The translations under genes were made by a program, and so were the position numbers. Below the pieces are notes generated by a model, which saw only the letters and a list, made by a program, of their open reading frames with translations, was not told where the DNA came from and did not search any database. DNA of 64,000 nt from Vibrio maritimus. Lineage in GTDB: Bacteria > Pseudomonadota > Gammaproteobacteria > Enterobacterales > Vibrionaceae. The DNA lies in the NCBI GenBank assembly GCA_003263775.1, contig JYJJ01000057.1:186001-250000 (forward strand), written 5' to 3'. The first letter of the stretch is position 1, and the number at the start of each line of letters is the position of its first letter. This document shows, in pieces, positions 1 to 11,100 of the stretch.

Positions 1-1
1 A

Positions 2-946
2 GTCATCGGTCTTGGCACGTGGGCAATGGGTGGTTGGATGTGGGGTGGAACAGATGAGAAAGCCTCCATTGATGCCATTCATGCTTCTTTAGATCACGGC
101 GTGTCTTTAATTGATACTGCTCCAGCGTATGGACTTGGTGTGTCTGAAGAAATAGTGGGTAAGGCAATCAAAGGACGCCGCGATAAGGTAGTACTGGCAA
201 CCAAATGTGGTTTGGTTTGGCATACCAATAAAGGTAATCACTTTTTTGATGAGAATGGTAAGCCAGTACATCGCTACCTTGGCGCAGATGCTATCCAACA
301 TGAGGTGGAGCAAAGCTTAAAACGTCTACAAACGGATTATCTCGATCTCTACATTACGCATTGGCAAGACCCAACCACGCCGATTGCTGAAACTATGGAA
401 GCATTATTGGCGCTAAAGAAAGCCGGTAAGATCCGCGCCATCGGGATCAGCAACGCCAATCAAGCGGAGTTGGAACAGTATCAACAGACAGGCGTTGTGG
501 ATGCGGTGCAGGAGAAATATAACCTTATCGAGCGTCAGTTAGAGCAAACTTTGTTGCCTTCAACCATCAAAACTAATGTCGCTTGCCTTAGCTACTCATC
601 ACTTGCCATGGGGCTGCTGAGTGGAAAAATCACCCCTGAACGTGTTTTCACTGGCGATGACCAACGCATCACGGATCCTATGTTTACTATCGAAAACCGC
701 CGTTGGGTACAAAAGTTCTGTCAGTCCATTGAGCCGATTGCGCGCCAGAAAAAAGTGAGTGTTGCGCAGCTTGTTATTGCAGCGACACTGCAGCAACCCG
801 GTATCACGTATGCCCTGTGTGGCGCACGCAATTCCGCGCAAGCAATTGAGAACGCCGCGGCAGGAACTGTGGTGCTAACTCAGGAAGAGGTGAAGTTTAT
901 TGATGCAAAATCCCATGAGTTTTTTGGCGAGTTGGAATTGGCGTAA
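2..946 (+). CDS. Aldo/keto reductase, 5' end outside window
   Basis: NAD(P)H-dependent oxidoreductase of the aldo/keto reductase superfamily, probably cytoplasmic. The frame is open from base 2 with coding residues (VIGLGTWAMGGW) before the first ATG at 26, so the true start lies upstream. Visible motifs are IDTAPAYG with the catalytic Tyr, ATKCG, DYLDLYITHWQDP with the active-site His, and AIGISN. About 315 residues are present, close to the usual family length, so little is missing. The next gene starts 45 bases downstream and most likely shares its transcript, placing this enzyme in the sugar or polyol cassette. Substrate is unknown; it could reduce an aldose or oxidise a sugar. No frame break was seen. 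Confidence 0.9.
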   Translation, partial: VIGLGTWAMGGWMWGGTDEKASIDAIHASLDHGVSLIDTAPAYGLGVSEEIVGKAIKGRRDKVVLATKCGLVWHTNKGNHFFDENGKPVHRYLGADAIQHEVEQSLKRLQTDYLDLYITHWQDPTTPIAETMEALLALKKAGKIRAIGISNANQAELEQYQQTGVVDAVQEKYNLIERQLEQTLLPSTIKTNVACLSYSSLAMGLLSGKITPERVFTGDDQRITDPMFTIENRRWVQKFCQSIEPIARQKKVSVAQLVIAATLQQPGITYALCGARNSAQAIENAAAGTVVLTQEEVKFIDAKSHEFFGELELA

Positions 947-990
947 CGACGCATCGTAAGGAAAGCGGAAAACAGTGGCAGGGAGCAACA

Positions 991-2762
991 ATGAATAACA
1001 ACTCAACCGCCTTTAGGCGATTAAAAGAGAATAGTAACTTTGACGTCGTGGTCATTGGCGGAGGCATCAATGGTATTAGCGTTTTTCGAGAACTGGCACT
1101 GCAAGGTGTGAAGGTCTTGTTAGTCGAGAAAGATGACTTTTGTTCTAAGGCCAGTGCTGCGCCATCTCGCATGATACATGGCGGACTTCGCTATCTAGAA
1201 AATGGTGAATTTCAACTGGTGAAAGAAGCGCTCTATGAGCGAAATCGCCTGCTTGATAACGCGCCTCATTTTGTTGCTCCTTTAGAAACCACCATTCCTA
1301 TTTTCTCTACTTGGTCAGGTATGTTTGATGGCCTGTTTAAGTTCTTAGGATTGAAAGACAAGCCTTCACAGCGTGGCTCTGTGGTCATCAAAATTGGGCT
1401 GAGTCTTTATGATTGGTTCACCAAGCGTGACCAACTGATGCCAAATCATCAGATGCACTCAGCTCGCTCAACCCAAAAACGCTGGCCGATGATGGGGAGT
1501 GACGTAAAGAGCAGTGCCACATACTTTGATGCTTGGATTAGCTCACCCGAGCGCCTCGCCTTGGAATTGATTCAAGAGGGGGTAGAAGCGGGTGGCGTTG
1601 CCCTAAATTACACCAAGGTCTCTGGGTTGGAGCAGGGGCAGCTGACGATTTCTAACCACGAGGTTGCGAAGTCCATCCAAGTTAAAACGCAGCATGTGGT
1701 CAACGCAACGGGTGCTTGGGTCGACACGACCAATGGATTACTGACTGCACCTAGCCAGTATATGCAGGGGACAAAAGGGTCACATATCATCGTCGATAAC
1801 GCAGATCTGCTGGCTGAACTGGATGGCAATATGCTGTTTTATGAAAACAGCGAAGGACGAGTTTGTATCTTGTTCCCGTATTTCGGAAAAGTACTGATCG
1901 GCTCGACGGATATCCCCGTGAGCGACCCTGAATCGGTGCGCTGTACTGACGAAGAAATTGATTACATTATCGAATCACTAAGAGGCGTGCTACCAAAGCT
2001 GGCTATCAGTCGTGAGCAGATCGTCTATCAGTTCTGTGGCGTGAGACCACTTCCGTCAGTCAATACCTCGACCACAGGGCAAATCCCTCGCAGTCATTCC
2101 TTGAAACAAGACAAGATTGGCGACACTCATATCTATTCGCTTATCGGAGGCAAGTGGACAACGTTCCGTGCCTTTGGTGAGGAAGTGGCAGATGAACTCT
2201 TAGCCTCGTTAGGCAAAACGCGAGTATGCGATACCAAACAAAGAGCAATAGGTGGTGGCAATGGTTACCCTGTCACTGATCCATCAAAAGCGACTTACTT
2301 AGCCTCATTAAGTGAGCGTCATCCGCAATATTCACAACGCCAAATCGAAACTTGGTTTCAGCGCTACGGCACGGCCTGTGAATCACTGCTTGGCGCACTT
2401 CAATGGACACAAGATAAAGCTCTGTCGTCACTCGATGACTACACCCAAGGCGAGCTCAAGTTCATTCTGGAACGTGAGTATGTATCGACAACGTTGGATG
2501 TGCTGCTTCGCCGTACCTCGATAGCGATTGAAGGCAAGTTAACTGAGGAAAGCTTCGAGGAGATTTCCAATTTGGTCGCAGACACTTTGCTTGGAGTCAA
2601 AGCGAACGCGATAAAGATAGAGCTCAATCGAAGCAAGTGTTGCTGGATTTCCATGGCGTTGAATTGAACGCCCAACCAAAAGTTTCAAAACCCACTTTAC
2701 AACCTACCGTTACGGAAAATGAACAACTATTAGATGGAGAAGAGTATGTATTTAACCAGTAA
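991..2762 (+). CDS. FAD-dependent glycerol-3-phosphate dehydrogenase family protein (GlpD/EryB-like), one frame break
   Basis: Membrane-associated flavoprotein expected to oxidise a phosphorylated polyol and pass electrons to quinone. The N-terminus has the dinucleotide fold (VVVIGGGINGISVFRELA), then the family signature SRMIHGGLRYLE and the C-terminal DAO region (FCGVRPLP, GGKWTTFR). The frame stops at 2667, but after about 2590 a second frame continues the alpha-helical C-terminal domain (WSQSERDKDRAQSK, then LLDFHGVEL) to the TAA at 2760-2762. One base has therefore been lost and the protein is about 590 residues. The start at 991 follows an AGGGAG ribosome site. EryB, the erythritol-phosphate dehydrogenase, belongs to the same family and also sits beside an FGGY kinase; true GlpD is the alternative. 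Confidence 0.85.
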
Positions 2763-2769
2763 AGTCAGG

Positions 2770-3589
2770 ATGAATCGCCTATTTAAGCAAGGGCGTTGTT
2801 TGGATGTGGCTATCGACACGGCGTGTGCAACGAGCCTTCATTTTTAGATGGGCTAGAAAACATGTCTTCAGTGGTAAAGCAACTTGTGGATGCCAAGCCT
2901 GATGCGATTCAGATGAATGCAGGTCAAGCTGACTTACTGCAAACTGTCGATGGCAAAGACAAACCTGCACTGGTCATGCGAATCGATTTGGGTAATCCAT
3001 ATAACGCAGAGCGTCACCGCCACATGTGGGCACTACTACAAAATGCGGAGCAGCCTCTTATTCAAGCCCTTCAAATGGATGCGGCATGCGTTGTAGTGAA
3101 CCTATTCATGCTGCCTGATGAACCTGACTTGTTTAAGCAATGTGTTGCCAACATAAGTAAGGTCAAAGCTGAGTGTGAGAAATACGGTATGCCACTGATG
3201 ATCGAACCGTTGGTGATGCAGCCTAACAGCCAAGGACAGGCTTATATGGTCGATGGTGACTGCGAAAAGATTGTCACTTGGTGCGTATGGCACGTGAGCT
3301 AGGCGCTGACATTATCAAGGCCGATCCAACCAGCCAAGCGGAAGACTTCCATAAAGTGGTAGAGGCGGCAAGGTGTCCGGTATTGGTTCGTGGCGGTGGA
3401 CGTGAAGATATTGAATCTGTGTTTAGCAAAGCGCGAGCACTGCTCGATCAGGGTGCGCTTGGCATGGTGTATGGACGCAACATTTATCAACACCCAAATC
3501 CAAGCCGCGTTGTCGATGCTTTGATGGCGATGATTCACAACGGTGCGTCTACCTCAGAAGCAATGAACATCTACATTGGCGATAAATAG
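2770..3589 (+). CDS. Class I aldolase of the DhnA/DeoC/LacD family, two frame breaks
   Basis: Schiff-base TIM-barrel aldolase, expected to split a ketose phosphate into dihydroxyacetone phosphate and an aldehyde. The start ATG at 2770 lies 7 bases after the previous stop. Read through two lost bases (about 2818, DT to DHG; and about 3285, TW to TLVRMAREL) the product is about 274 residues. Visible features are the early DHG motif, QMNAGQADLL, the likely Schiff-base lysine in ADIIKADP, and the phosphate-binding RGGGREDIE and GMVYGRNI loops near the C-terminus. LsrF and class I FbaB belong to the same fold family. Position between the FAD dehydrogenase and the kinase fits cleavage of an oxidised polyol phosphate. 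Confidence 0.83.
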
Positions 3590-3618
3590 CAGATACAGAA
3601 CTAAAGCAAGGAGGGGAT

Positions 3619-5105
3619 ATGAAGTCATATGCGATAGGAATTGATTGTGGTAATACGGCGATCAAAGCGGCATTGTTCGATGAGCATGGCTGCGAGATAG
3701 GTGCTGTAGCCAATAATTATCCGACTCATATCCCTCAACCAGACCACACCGAAGCGGACTTAAACCAATGCTGGTCGCTATGCGCAGAGGTGATCGCTAA
3801 GTTGATTGAGCAAACCGGTGTGGACAGCAGTCAAATTATCGCGCTAGGAACCAGCGGTCATGGGAATGGACTGTATCTGCTTGATACTGAACTAAAGCCA
3901 TTACTTGGTATTAAGTCTCTGGATAATCGTGCTGCCAGCGAAGTCACCTTGCTACAGGCATCTAAGGGATTCACAGACCTCAAAAAGCGTAATCGGCAAG
4001 GTGTGTGGTCATCTCAAACAGCAGTGTTACTTACGTGGCTACAGAAGCACCAGCCAGAAACGTTTCAAAAAATCGGTCAGGTGCTGTTTTGCAAAGACTA
4101 TGTGAACTACTGCCTTACAGGGCAGTGCGCGACAGAATGGGGAGATATCACTGCATCGGGTTTGTTCGATTTTGAAACCGATTCAGTGTCTCTTGAGCTT
4201 CTAAATCACTACCAGTTGGCAGACATTAGCACCAAGTTGCCGCCGATTTACGAAAGTAATCAAGTGATAGGAACAGTCACTGAAGACGCTGCACGTATAA
4301 CAAAGCTTAAAGCGGGGACACCTGTCATTGCGGGTCTGTTCGATGTAGTGGCATGCGCCTATGGTTCACAATCCAGTGCGTTAGCTGATACCTCGGTAGT
4401 CGCTGGAACATGGAATATCAATCAGGTAGTAACTGATGAGCTGCCGCCTGAAGAGGTATTTATGGCGTGCAAATTTGCTGAGAATCGATACTTAGCCATA
4501 GAGTCCAGCACCTGCTCAGCATCCAATCTAGAGTGGCTGGTGGAGCGATTCTTCTCTGAGCGAAGAGAACGTGAAGCAAGCGTTGGCAATAGTATTTTCG
4601 AACAGTTTAATCGCCAATTGGAAGATGTCGAATTAATGCCAACGCTACCCATATTCCATCCGTATCTCTATGGTTCGACCGGGCAAAATAGCCAATCTGC
4701 CAATCTGTTTGGTGTGAAGGGTTGGCATCAGGACATTCACGTGGTCTACGCCTTTTATGAGGGTATCGTATTTGCTCACCTTGAGCATATCCAAAGACTG
4801 CGATCGGCAGGGTATGACGTGGATCGAATTGCCATTAGCGGTGGCGCTTCTCGAAGTGAATATTGGTGTCAGTTGTTTGCAGACATATTGGGCGTCACGG
4901 TGACGTCGACAAATTGTAACGAGGTCGGGGCAAAAGGCGTGGCGCAACTGGCGATGAGTTCTGTTACTGAAAATCAGACTGAGCGACTAAGCCTCAGCCG
5001 CAGCCCGATAAGCGTTATGTGCCTAATACTAAGCGCTCGGAGTTCTTTGCGACTCGATATAGTAAGTACTGTCTTCTGAGAGATGCATTACGTTCATTGG
5101 GTTGA
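3619..5105 (+). CDS. FGGY-family carbohydrate kinase, one frame break
   Basis: ATP-dependent sugar or polyol kinase of about 495 residues. The N-terminal phosphate-binding loop (IGIDCGNTAIKAALFDEHG), the substrate-loop aspartate region, GLFDVVACAYG and the C-terminal ATP-site motif AISGGASRSEYW are all present. The frame ends at 5079 with an unlike tail, whereas another frame after about 4982 gives KRYVPNTKRSEFF and YSKYCLLRDALRSLG, the usual end of FGGY kinases, stopping at 5103-5105; one base is missing. The start has an AAGGAGGG ribosome site. General resemblance is to L-xylulose and erythritol kinases; the sequence alone does not settle the substrate. It is the phosphorylating step of the cassette. 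Confidence 0.87.
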
Positions 5106-5150
5106 TTGAACCTTGATTATCTCAAGCGACAGGTCTAGCTAGTTAGCGAC

Positions 5151-5190
5151 TAACAAGGATTTGCCACAGCAAAGTTGTGGGGGCTTGTTA
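5151..5190 (+). promoter_or_regulatory. Nested inverted repeat between kinase and Fe-ADH genes
   Basis: TAACAAG (5151-5157) pairs with CTTGTTA (5184-5190), and inside it CCACA (5164-5168) pairs with TGTGG (5176-5180). There is no following T-run, so it is not a typical terminator. It could be a messenger structure or processing site in the 150-base gap that splits the cassette. Confidence 0.35.
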
Positions 5191-5217
5191 CGTCCCGAAT
5201 AAATTAATTTAAATAAT

Positions 5218-5232
5218 GATACGAAATGTATC
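5218..5232. promoter_or_regulatory. Candidate operator GATAC-N5-GTATC before Fe-ADH
   Basis: A perfect 5-base inverted repeat with a 5-base spacer lies 22 bases before the start codon at 5255, in an AT-rich stretch. Two IclR regulators and one LacI regulator are encoded nearby; the AT-rich form is not a typical LacI site. Binding is not shown. Confidence 0.35.
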
Positions 5233-5254
5233 GATATAAATTGTGAGGTGAATT

Positions 5255-6411
5255 ATGAGTCAATCTATTGTTTTGCCAAAGCTTTTAGAGGTAGGCGAAG
5301 GCGCAACAGCGCGAGCGGGAGAGATAGCTATCCAACTGGGTTGTCGCCGAGTCATGATTGTATCTGACCCAGTGATGAAAACCTTAGGCCAGGTCGACCA
5401 GCTAAAGTCCTTCGTGAATCAAGCTGGTGTTGAGGCGGATGTTTTCACGGATACCGTTCCAGAACCAACAGAGGCGTCGATACTTCCAGCGGTAAATAAG
5501 GTGATTGATGGGCATTATGATGGCGTCATCGCGCTAGGCGGTGGCAGTGTGATTGATAGTGCTAAAGCGATTGCTTTGCTTGCGGAGCACCAAGGTCGAA
5601 TTCGAGATTACAGTGTACCTAATATCGTGACTTCGCCAATTATGCCGTTGATTGCGATTCCAACGACGGCGGGAACGGGCTCGGAGGTCACCAAAGTGAC
5701 CATTATTACCGACGAAACCAACGACGAAAAGCTGCTTTGTATGGGACCAGGTCTTATTCCATCAGCCGCCATCATTGATTTTACTTTAACAATGACGCTC
5801 CGGAGCGCATCACAGCGGATACCGGAATTGATGCGTTAACTCACGCCATTGAAGCCTATGTCAGTGGAAAGTCGGGTCTGTTTACTGATCAGCAAGCGCT
5901 ATTGGCGATGAAGCTTATCGCGCCAAATCTGCGTGAAGCCGTCAACAATCCAGACAATAAAAACGCCAAAGAACAAATGATGCTAGGCGCGACGCTCGCA
6001 GGCATTGCGTTTTCTAACGCATCTGTCGCTTTGGTGCATGGCATGAGCCGCCCAATTGGCGCGCACTTTCATGTGCCTCACGGTATGAGTAACGCCATGT
6101 TATTGCCGACGGTAACGGAATATTCGATTCCTGCGGCTAAAACTCGTTATGCCGAGTGTGCAAGAGCAATGGGAGTGGTTGATGTGAGCACCAATGACGA
6201 CGATGCAGTCGCTGCGCTACTGCTGGAACTTAAGCAGATCAATCAGGATTTAAGCGTGCCTTCCATGAGCGATTTTGGCATTGATAAACAGGCGTTCTGG
6301 TCAAATCTCGACATCATGTCTGAGCAAGCTCTGGCTTCTGGATCGCCTAACAACAATCCTCGAATCCCGAACAAAGAAGAAGTGATCGAGCTGTATAAAG
6401 CCGCTTGGTAG
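5255..6411 (+). CDS. Iron-containing alcohol dehydrogenase, one frame break
   Basis: NAD(P)-dependent group III alcohol dehydrogenase of about 385 residues. The Rossmann-like half has ALGGGSVIDSAKAIA and IPTTAGTGSEVT. The metal-binding half has DALTHAIEAYVSGK, the two-His region LVHGMSRPIGAHFHVPHG, and DFGI near the end. The frame breaks at about 5795, where TMTLRS should read TMTPPERITADTGIDALTH; restoring one C joins the two halves exactly. It probably reduces an aldehyde released by the aldolase, or oxidises an incoming alcohol. A GAGGTG ribosome site precedes the ATG. Confidence 0.9.
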
Positions 6412-6461
6412 CGCCTGAATTTCCTCAATTAAGCCTCAGAATACAAAACAAGGATGAAAAC

Positions 6462-7985
6462 ATGATCAGTAGTTTTATTAATAATCAATATGTTGAAAGT
6501 CAGTCGGAAAGACATTTGCCTGTCTATGACCCTGCCACCGGTGAAGTGCAGAACCAAGTTGGACTGTGCTCAAAACAGGAAGTAGAGCAGGCAATTACTG
6601 CCGCGCAGGAAGCGTTAGATTCTTGGGCTAAAACCACGCCGCTTAATCGCGCCAGAGTCATGTTCAATTTCAAAACTCTGTTAGAGCAAAACCGTGATGA
6701 ACTGGCGACGATAATCAGTCGTGAGCATGGCAAAGTTTTTAGTGATGCCCTTGGTGAGATAACTCGAGGGCTAGAGGTGGTCGAGTTTGCCTGCGGCATC
6801 CCGCACCTGCAAAAAGGCGAGCACAGTTTAAACGTTGGAACCGGTGTCGATTCACACTCGCAAATGATGCCACTTGGTGTGGTGGCAGGCATTTCACCAT
6901 TTAACTTCCCGGTCATGGTGCCTATGTGGATGTTTCCTATTGCCATCGCAACGGGCAATACGTTTATTTTAAAACCATCAGAGAAAAACCCATCCGCGCC
7001 TCTGTTTATTGCTGATCTTCTGAAACAAGCGGGATTACCTGATGGTGTGTTTAATGTGGTCCAAGGGGATAAAGAAGCGGTAGATACGCTACTGCAAGAC
7101 TCAAGAGTTCAGGCTGTCAGCTTTGTCGGCTCAACGCCGATCGCGGAATACATCTATTCTGAAGGCGCGAAATACGGCAAGCGTGTTCAAGCCCTAGGTG
7201 GTGCAAAAAACCATATGGTGGTCATGCCGGATGCCGATATTGATGGTGCAGTGAATGCGCTGATGGGTGCAGCTTATGGTGCCGCAGGAGAGCGCTGCAT
7301 GGCGATTTCGGTTGCCGTCGCTGTGGGTGATGAGACGGGCGATGCATTGGCTCGTCACCTTCAAGATAAGTTAGCCACGTTGAAAGTAGGACCCGGTTAC
7401 GGTCAATCGATTGAAAACGATATGGGACCTTTGATTACCAAAGAACATAAGCAAAAAGTTTGCGGATACATTCAAAAGGGTCAGGAAGAGGGCGCAGCTT
7501 TACTTGTTGATGGTCGAGACTTAGAACTGGCCAAATCCAGTGATGGCTTTTTCGTTGGTGGTACCTTGTTCGACCATGTGACCACCGATATGACTGTGTA
7601 TCAAGAAGAAATATTCGGTCCAGTGCTTTGCATTGTTCGAGTCAAAACCTATCAAGAAGCCCTGCAAATCATAAACGACCATGAATATGGCAACGGCACG
7701 GCTATCTTTACTGCAGACGGTGATACCGCAAGAGATTTCTCCGCCAATGTTCAGATCGGTATGGTCGGAGTAAATGTGCCTATTCCAGTGCCAATGGCAT
7801 TCCACAGTTTTGGCGGTTGGAAGCGTTCACTGTTTGGCCCTTTGCATATGCACGGTCCTGATGGCGTTCGATTCTTTACTCGAATGAAAACCATCACTAC
7901 ACGTTGGCCCGAATCGGATGTGAAAGTCGGTTCAAAGGACAGCACACAGACTCAAGCCGAATTCGTCATGCCAACTATGAAATAA
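6462..7985 (+). CDS. mmsA: CoA-acylating methylmalonate-semialdehyde dehydrogenase
   Basis: Aldehyde dehydrogenase superfamily enzyme that converts (methyl)malonate semialdehyde to propionyl- or acetyl-CoA with CO2 release. The ATG at 6462 is preferred over an in-frame start at 6405, which overlaps the previous gene; it has an AAGGA site 8 bases upstream and gives the family N-terminus SSFINNQYVES. The MmsA/IolA hallmarks are GISPFNFPVMVPMWM, FILKPSE, FVGSTPIAEYIY, and the catalytic Cys in GERCMAIS. About 507 residues, full length, unbroken. It closes the catabolic cassette and would feed the final aldehyde into acyl-CoA. A semialdehyde other than the named substrate is possible. Confidence 0.92.
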   Translation: MISSFINNQYVESQSERHLPVYDPATGEVQNQVGLCSKQEVEQAITAAQEALDSWAKTTPLNRARVMFNFKTLLEQNRDELATIISREHGKVFSDALGEITRGLEVVEFACGIPHLQKGEHSLNVGTGVDSHSQMMPLGVVAGISPFNFPVMVPMWMFPIAIATGNTFILKPSEKNPSAPLFIADLLKQAGLPDGVFNVVQGDKEAVDTLLQDSRVQAVSFVGSTPIAEYIYSEGAKYGKRVQALGGAKNHMVVMPDADIDGAVNALMGAAYGAAGERCMAISVAVAVGDETGDALARHLQDKLATLKVGPGYGQSIENDMGPLITKEHKQKVCGYIQKGQEEGAALLVDGRDLELAKSSDGFFVGGTLFDHVTTDMTVYQEEIFGPVLCIVRVKTYQEALQIINDHEYGNGTAIFTADGDTARDFSANVQIGMVGVNVPIPVPMAFHSFGGWKRSLFGPLHMHGPDGVRFFTRMKTITTRWPESDVKVGSKDSTQTQAEFVMPTMK

Positions 7986-8108
7986 CGCATTGACGTGAGG
8001 AGGTGTGCGGTAGGTTTGCTTAAATTTGGGCAGCGAGTCAACAAGATAAACTGTCTATTTCTTGGATTGATTGGGTAGGCGAGCCTGTCCTCTTCATGTT
8101 TTTTAAGT

Positions 8109-8140
8109 GCTCACTTTTCTATGAGAAGTGAGCTTTGTTT
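8109..8140 (+). terminator. Rho-independent terminator after mmsA
   Basis: GCTCACTTTTC pairs with GAGAAGTGAGC (one mismatch) around a TAT loop, followed by TTTGTTT. It separates the cassette from the large haem protein gene. Confidence 0.7.
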
Positions 8141-8168
8141 AGTGACCATAAAAAACAAGGAGAAGGCG

Positions 8169-11100
8169 ATGAAAGCCAATCGCTTGATAAAGTCTCTTGA
8201 GACTTGGCGTCGCCCTGTTGTGAGCAGTGTATTAGCGGGACTATGCAGTACCTCGTTTATTGCCGCAGCAAATGCTGCACAAGGCCCTGGATTGGGTAAC
8301 CTTACCTACGGATCATCAGAGGCGTTTACTCATGTATCGAGTCCACTCGTTGACGATACCACTAATTTTCTTCCCCCGACTATCCCGGCAGAAAACACTA
8401 TGGCGTAAACGTCATGACCATGCTCAACGGCTATATGGTTGGCGTCTTTGCCCCTGATAGTGGCGGTGGGCCGGGAGGTTGGATCGCACTGGATGTCTCT
8501 AACCCCAAAGCCATGCAACTCGTTAAAACAGTATATGAACCGGATCTTGCCAATCTAAACCGTACTGGTGATGGGTTAAGAACAGCGGAGTTCAGAGAGC
8601 CGCACTCGTTTGGCTTGGGGGAGAATAACACCATTGCCATCCAAACGGGAAAGGGGATAGAAATCTGGGATTGGTCGGATGTGACTAATCCTGTGCGCTT
8701 GTCGAAATTGGCGATCTCTGGCGTGAACTTCGGAGATTACAACAACGTCTCTTGGCAGCTTTTTTGGCAAGCCCCTATCTGTATATCGCCCGCGGTAATG
8801 CAGGGTTAACCATTGTTGATACCAGCGAAATGAGCAACCCAACACTAGTGAAAACGGTGCCGAACTCGGAACTGGGCGGATTCAACATAGGACCACTCTT
8901 TGCGCTGGGTAACCGAATGTTCATTTCCAGCATGGAAGGGACGGCAGGTTTTTCCATGCTCAACATCGATGATCCGGTTAACCCAACCTTAGTTAAGACG
9001 GTTAATCGCCTACCAGAGAAGTACTATGCTTCCTGTTGGGATGGCAAATATGCGTATTTCGGCGCGCGAAGCACCAATGACTATTTGCGTGTCTATGACA
9101 CGACCACTAACCCGATGACGTTGGTTAATGAAAAACTGACGGGATTCGAGAATCTCTATTGTAACGTTCAAGACAACAAGTTATTTCTGGGTAACCAAGA
9201 CGATATTGCGGTGTTAGACGTCAGTGATATCAACAATATTCGAGAACTTGGGCGCAGCTCATTGAGTGCCACGAGCAGCAACACTGACCATGGTCAGGTG
9301 TTTCCATTTGGTAACTTAGTTTGGGTCGGTAACGACCATGGCTCTGGAAGTGGCTTGATTGCACATCAAAGTATGCCGGACAATGTGCCTCCTTATATAT
9401 CTGCCGTTAACCCTGCTATCGACGCGACACTGCAACCTTTATCAACCCGTATTGGTGTGGCGTTGTCAGACAGTGTGTTGATGGACTCGGTCAATAGTAG
9501 CTCGTTTACTGTCACCAAAATCGGCAGCTCCACTGCGCTACAAGGAGAGTACAGCACCAACCTCGGATTCATCCACTTTACGCCCTCTCAAGCACTCGAA
9601 GCGGACAGTATTTACGAAGTCGTGTTGGAAGGAATTGAAGACTTTGCTGGCAATCCAATGGCACGTACCGAATATCGCTTTGCGACGGGATCGCAAGTCG
9701 GACACGATGTGAGCTTATCAGCCACTGATCAAGTAACGCTAGGCAGTAGTGTTAACGTGTCGGCTTCAACGACGCCACTGTTAGGTGGCAGTGTTGAGTA
9801 TTCTTGGAATTTTGGCGATGGCAGTGGTTCGACGCCGTTTTCGAGCAGCGGAAACGCGAGCTATACCTACAACCAGCCTAACCACTGGTCAGCAGTGGTG
9901 ACGATTAAAGAAACCACTGAGGATGGCGTGTTTGAAAGCAGTAAGTCAGTGCCCATCACGGTGTATCGTGAACCAACAACGGTTTCGCCTACAGCATCAT
10001 CCACCATAGTGGAAGCCAATGGTCAGGTTGTTGTGGTTAACGAAGATAACGATACCGTCAGTGCCATCGAAAACACGGCGCCTTACGGCAAATTATGGGA
10101 AGCTGTCGTGGGCGATCAGCCGAGAACTCTGGCGGTTGCGCCGAATGGCAATTTATGGGTGGTAAACCAGGCGGATGCCAGTATCACAGTACTGACGAGC
10201 GCGGGTCAGTTTGTGGATACGATTGTGCTACCTAGAGGGTCTCAGCCATATGGGATCGCTTTCTCCCCAGATAGCAGTAACGCGTTTGTGTCACTACAGG
10301 CGAGTGGTAAGTTGCTTAAACTCGACCCAAGCACCAAGGCTATTGTGGCATCAGTGGATGTTGGTCATAGCGCAAGAGGCATAGCGATAGACAGTTCATC
10401 ATCACAGGTTCTGGTGACCCGTTTTGTTTCGCCTCAAACTAACGCGGAAGTCGTAGCGGTTGATGCATCAAGCATGACAATCGACCAGAGTTATTTTATC
10501 GCGAAGGATACAACAACCATTGATGGCCCAGACAGAAGCCGAGGCATTGCTAACTATCTTGGCTCTGTTGCGATTTCTCCCGATGGATATAGCGCTTGGT
10601 TACCATCTAACAAGGCAAACGTGGATCGCGGTCCTTATCTAGAAGGTGATGAAACCAAAACACTGACGTTTGAAACGACGATTCGAGCTGTGGTTAATAG
10701 GCTCGATCTCAACTCGAAAACGGTGATGGATAATGCACTAGATATTGATGACCGAGCGCAGCCTAAAGTGGCCGTATTCAGTGACATCGGCGATCTCATT
10801 TTTATTGCGGTAGAAGGTCAAAATAGCATTGAGATACGCAATACCTACAACCTAAATAGAGCAGGGGAGATTTTTGATACCGGTCTAGCACCAAGAGGAC
10901 TCGTACTATCGGGGACGACATTGTTTGTTCACAACTTTATGTCAAGAACGGTATCGGTCCATGACGTCAATGCGTTCTTAACGGATCGAGGTGATATTCC
11001 AACCGTGGCACAAGTCTCTGTGGTGGCGAGTGAAACACTGCACCCACGAGTACTGCGTGGCAAACAGATCTTCTACAACGCGGCCGATGCGAGAATGACT

